Assembly: GCF_028368995.1 (NCBI RefSeq)
Contig: NZ_JAQNDL010000003.1
Coordinates: forward strand, 1,860,001 to 1,924,000
DNA length: 64,000 nt
From: Nannocystis bainbridge
GTDB taxonomy: Bacteria > Myxococcota_A > Polyangia > Nannocystales > Nannocystaceae
Direction of reading: 5' to 3'
Made by a program: the position numbers and the translations under genes. Each line of letters starts with the position of its first letter. Position 1 is the stretch's first letter. Below, piece by piece: positions 62,201 through 64,000 of this stretch. The notes under the pieces are model-generated. The model did no database searches. It saw nothing but the letters and a program-made list of their open reading frames with translations, and had not been told where the DNA came from.

Positions 62201-64000
62201 CTACTCGACGAGCGAAAAACAACGGCAGGGCGCATCAGGGAGCGAAGCGGCTGGACCCGAGAACGTCGACCAGCGCGTGGCCGACCTCCCGCCTGCGACG
62301 ACCGAAGAGACTCGCCCACGTGCGGGACAGGCTGCCGCCAAACAGCTCGCGCGCAGACTTCGGGCCTTGCTGAGCGGCGTCAAGATCGGGCGCTTCCGGT
62401 ATCATACGCCGCATAGCGAGGCGAGCGGGGACGAAGTCGAGATTGACTTCGTGGGCGAATCGCCGGACGCACCGATTCTCACCCTGCGCGCAGCGCCCCG
62501 GCAGGGCAGCGAGATCGATCTCCGGGGCGAACTCGCCGACGAAGACGGCGAGCTCGTCGCCAGCTTCGGCTGGATCGCCATTGAGCTCCGGGATCTTATC
62601 GCCATGAAAGAGACCTCGTTCGCGCACTGGTTCGGTATGCCCGTCGTCGCCGAGCCGAGGCTGTCGCCCGTGATGCGCGAGGCCCTCGCTGCCCTCCGCG
62701 CCGAGGAGGAAGCAAAGCCCTATGACATGTACTTCTGGCCAGGTGTCCATGATGCGACCCGGGACAGCCTGATCGCCCGTGGACTGGTAGAAGCCCTGGA
62801 GAACAAGAAGGGCGGAGCCCCCCACTTCAGGACGACCGCGGCGGGCCGGGCCAAGCTGACCGAAATCGGAAGCCCAGCGGCAGCACCTGCCAGCGCGCCG
62901 CCCGTGAGCGACTCCGGCCAGCCCTACGAAGAGGCCCGCAGCGCGATCAAGGCGCTGGGCTTGCCGATCAAGAAGTACGCGTACTACGTCACCCAGGCCG
63001 AGACCGCGGTCGCCAGCGGCAAGAGCTACCTGCCGATCGTCGAGCGGGCGCGCAAGACCGCCGAGAAGCTCAAAGGCGACAGCGGCCACAGCAAGCCGAG
63101 GAGCCGCGTGGTTCCGCAAACCACAGGCTCCCGCCAACGGCTCGTCGACGTCGTGCTCGACACCTTCAACGCCTCGCCGCGCTGGCGCCTCGCGCAGCTC
63201 CGCACGCGCCCCAACGGCCACGTGCTCGTCGTGTACCCCGAGGGCCGCGACCCGGACGCCGCTGTCGCCGCCATCGACATCATCGATGAGAACGTCGACG
63301 ACGTCCGCTGGCTCGATACCCGGACCCCGCAGGCCGAGCAAGACACGATTCTTGAGCGCCTGGATCGTGCTCTGTGGGCCGCTTTCGAGGTCCGTGAGGA
63401 AGAAGCGACCGATGAGGACGAGAATGGTCAACAGAAGACCGCGATCCCCTCGCCGATCCAGGGGCTCATTGACATGATGGAGCGTCGCAGCCTGTCGCTC
63501 GGCGCGCGCCGGGATGCGAGCAAGGACACCGCTCGCACCGACGGGCACCAGCAGATCGCAGAAGCTCTGCGAGACCTCGCCGAGCCTGCGTGGCTCACCG
63601 CCGACGAGCTCGAGCGCTGGCTCGAGACCGAACGGCTCATGGACGCCGCCCTCGTGCTGCGCCGCTCGCCGGACGCCTCGCCGCGAGAGCTCCTCGCCAG
63701 GCTGTGGGCTGAGGTTCTGCGCGAGCTTCCGCTCGACGAGGTCAAGGTGGTGGAGCCCAACGATGAAGTGCTCGTCCCCGAGGGAGTGGTGTTCGGTGAC
63801 ATGAGAAAGGAATTTGTCCTCGAACGTGCCGACGATCGTGGCCGCGCGTCGCTCCGCCGGATCCCCATCGGCATGACCGTGCATCTGCTCGTGAATTCGC
63901 CGATGGAGCACGCCGAGGCAGAACGCCGCAGAGCGTTTCGGCCGACCGTCGAGCGCGCGGATGACGAGCGCATGCTCTCGTTCGAGCACACGGGCGCTCT
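56220..64000 (+). CDS. Giant polyvalent DNA methyltransferase-helicase (DarB-like), partial at right edge
   Basis: Open from ATG 56220 to the window end: at least 2593 codons, no in-frame stop. In order: an N-terminal module (1-71) duplicated upstream; a QYSGWGGL block (262-269) typical of N12-class adenine methylases; SAM motif EPSAGVGR (325-332) and catalytic NPPY (404-407); an SNF2-type helicase with GVGKT (K995), DEAA (1180-1183), LTATPAKN (about 1234-1241) and QRNGRAVRQGN (1548-1558); a Lys/Arg/Ala coiled coil; and a further 950 residues without recognised domains. Phage P1 DarB and related conjugative-element proteins share the methylase-helicase pairing and protect incoming DNA from restriction. 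Function here is inferred. Confidence 0.85.
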   Translation, partial: MTPAAILDKLLPRWRTKLSPSYSPEYIDGFIQRNRPMLEAVVARAMMLRRIKRGDPPKTADEFAVYARIVARERPKDAEPDAAVVKRVLKRMDKMLARKGDPAGQEAAGAFGVEYAELRAEAILLRRAGWDAVPLLLSRPSLALFSAGSVVVVRDAQKSLHFLPGLEDSGEKIRADVAEVQRRVLQLRDGIADAARFDRYAMALWTRARAGGTSATPLREVETPPDLRDKSWRTEANLQAMRLVLSKEPGELTAEDLQALAQYSGWGGLSIDSVKKMLPPELVPESFGLIHEYYTPTAITESIAETLCPLLPELAGNDGIVRALEPSAGVGRLIRAFSPRRCLALEAGGQIKKIAWTAVEFSKVSSTLLRALRPDVDLYHLPFERWVRDEGSRYQGTFGLIVSNPPYGERGAMAREDPDEFYKEKRAFAYFMRRALDLLVPGGVGVFLIPAGFMSGNLNRNLREKLLRRHHLLGAFRLPSHDRKGRETVPGASVVMDVVFWRSRGGELTEIDEADDFILDGDYFKHHPDHVLGKEDGSFAGDDEAGMARSWRYKVTGDFKGLPPLEPRPVCTACVLTSIVQRDDVGTFQTVAREDDGIPADVDDDLRPALELGRRVGRYLAAVGADEADRAAQLWPELHTALRDFSASFGNPWRSKPLRELAEGRRKLAMAQQVLNAFEKTGSVVPALREAPVVAPKFSGQPDDVIAQAEGLYRQQRALTVAQLMSFHQRQGGTLSTEATLAALLAAGWNLDGDAWDQLLPSDAYLTGNDLWERHDRAVERAQRGDEQAKVQVRRLLEAIKPAVFDDLTDISPQHGYVPLDLVAGWMSATLNGRYGAIELERKGGFVQVRGHDYTAEDLPPMAPETLAFLGYYNHDPELFRPPQEKRERDAGPTTREDRAAKKQSLAERRMALAKKWDESFKAWIAADEARREQLVHAYNRIARGRVVPTFSPEPLDIVRWGSHAPKLKPHQIAGARRVLAQRGGLVAFDVGVGKTYTALAIIARARQEGWVRRPVILVPGSLVWKWHDDILCTLPDYRVVVIGSKRKRITRGVRKDVITSETDTPQERAKKWIALQTGQADVAVLSYDALARTKMNEGAVMAYVEQVEAVSRSIALRKRTLEEKTKNAKQRDKLTERERALLEHGVRAWVEEILALPSDWEYDPGVAWDELGIDMLVIDEAAAFKNLYKPQAREDGVPKFMGGGGEGSDRAWQVDFRAAAVRRQTGGAGIVLLTATPAKNSPLEFYNLIQFIDPAAFTRAGIRDPEQFIDRFLKIEYREVLDAAFDVTKRSAVTGFKNLDDLRTIIFTYGEFRTAAEVGLKLPRPLVETLTITMDEEQEAKYARYVAQIERILENPNPEGGESYAILGLLARLSLIALHASLEDGYSYKTALEGGTVQKRVYQDGEPVDVSVRLSRPTYESPKLTECAKRVAASPHCGHIIFCEPTAVHQWMREVLVKHGIPRERIAILNAEETAPADRIRIAREFNGLSSEPPAPGTCARPTDSAIAPKYDVVIANSVAYEGIDLQVRTCTIHHLDLPWTPADLEQRNGRAVRQGNTLGTVQIFYYFADGSTDGYRFSLIDGKAGWLGELIKSQVRDTNNPAAQQQLTPEDILLMISRNKEKTRALLEEKRKRQAEEARARIAKEAARLLRQAAGRFRDARTSADPERAARLRDEGEQRLADLEQVSPDAWPWAPWMYAVRDADMIIPENGGAPVYEGLRVARPRAGAPDQLDYLEFGQIVSTDEGDKIGLRAAGSPGWQLIAYTGTLNGTPIAARELPRDGGPLWPDDDDARTGAAIEKKIDEVFRYGRFESLRWRGASDTWLEKWWPRFETPITEGLARSHQREQVPVVDAEGLAIATGAELRGASIVPPTRAGWQGFLELAPSSGESFTNLKDIGLAWWGRKVPQDLLSKERNFLRRLIVPHLLDDPAYRNARENSDPQNARIENDKALGRVMLALFNEDPEAHGELYRRFSDDEAFRRSLHEQAFAETYSTSEKQRQGASGSEAAGPENVDQRVADLPPATTEETRPRAGQAAAKQLARRLRALLSGVKIGRFRYHTPHSEASGDEVEIDFVGESPDAPILTLRAAPRQGSEIDLRGELADEDGELVASFGWIAIELRDLIAMKETSFAHWFGMPVVAEPRLSPVMREALAALRAEEEAKPYDMYFWPGVHDATRDSLIARGLVEALENKKGGAPHFRTTAAGRAKLTEIGSPAAAPASAPPVSDSGQPYEEARSAIKALGLPIKKYAYYVTQAETAVASGKSYLPIVERARKTAEKLKGDSGHSKPRSRVVPQTTGSRQRLVDVVLDTFNASPRWRLAQLRTRPNGHVLVVYPEGRDPDAAVAAIDIIDENVDDVRWLDTRTPQAEQDTILERLDRALWAAFEVREEEATDEDENGQQKTAIPSPIQGLIDMMERRSLSLGARRDASKDTARTDGHQQIAEALRDLAEPAWLTADELERWLETERLMDAALVLRRSPDASPRELLARLWAEVLRELPLDEVKVVEPNDEVLVPEGVVFGDMRKEFVLERADDRGRASLRRIPIGMTVHLLVNSPMEHAEAERRRAFRPTVERADDERMLSFEHTGA

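Noticed and set aside
57159..62222. 1687-codon open frame on the minus strand
   Set aside because: It is antisense to the giant plus-strand frame, which carries recognisable methylase and helicase motifs throughout. Long antisense frames are expected at this GC.
1..64000. tRNA, rRNA, riboswitch, insertion sequence
   Set aside because: None was found by eye; no cloverleaf, transposase motif or terminal inverted repeat with target duplication was seen.

Overview
The window is about 70% GC, densely coded and dominated by long genes. Serine/threonine kinase receptors, Cys-rich 'CGDG...CDDGN' repeat proteins, lipoproteins with Ser/Thr/Gly-rich linkers and a VgrG operon point to a myxobacterium, most like the Nannocystis/Enhygromyxa group. 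The taxon is an inference from protein style. No rRNA, tRNA, insertion sequence or CRISPR array was seen.

Region 1 (1-20878, minus strand) is a type 2 BREX (Pgl) phage-defence operon transcribed right to left: an unrecognised ORF, pglW (NERD plus two kinase-like domains), pglX (adenine methyltransferase), pglY (ATPase), pglZ (phosphatase fold), brxD (ATPase) and brxHI (Lhr-like helicase, running off the window). Genes overlap by 1-4 bases or are 3 bases apart. Between brxD and brxHI sits a NACHT-ATPase/pentapeptide-repeat protein, an NLR-like protein of lower GC, fitted with 3-base gaps on both sides. The part of pglX after the NPPY motif also drops in GC, suggesting an exchanged specificity region.

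Region 2 (21002-29405, minus strand) is a VgrG operon: VgrG, an Ig-like adaptor-type protein, a LysM/peptidoglycan-binding protein, a formylglycine-enzyme-like lipoprotein and a large LytM (M23) peptidase with peptidoglycan-binding domains. It reads as a type VI secretion spike with a wall-degrading cargo.

Region 3 (29743-44286, mostly plus strand) is myxobacterial cell-surface and signalling material: a transmembrane Ser/Thr kinase coupled to a VKOR-thioredoxin fusion, Cys-rich proteins and a TlpA-like thioredoxin; a DUF4215/DUF1554-like lipoprotein; a tandem double kinase; and several lipoproteins. A decayed PP2C phosphatase lies near 44.4-44.9 kb.

Region 4 (46.5-64.0 kb, plus strand) is a compact head-to-tail cluster of mostly unrecognised proteins. 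It starts after a divergent control region with tandem 11-bp repeats and dyads. It includes beta-rich candidate structural proteins, several proteins with one hydrophobic segment followed by SRR, a transglycosylase-like protein, and an open-ended ORF of at least 2593 codons combining an N6-adenine methyltransferase with an SNF2-type helicase, resembling phage P1 DarB and other polyvalent anti-restriction proteins. Directly upstream is a 71-residue ORF that is a paralogue (33/71 identical, no gaps) of the giant protein's N-terminus. The cluster looks like part of an undescribed mobile element or tailless-virus-like unit; that is inference.
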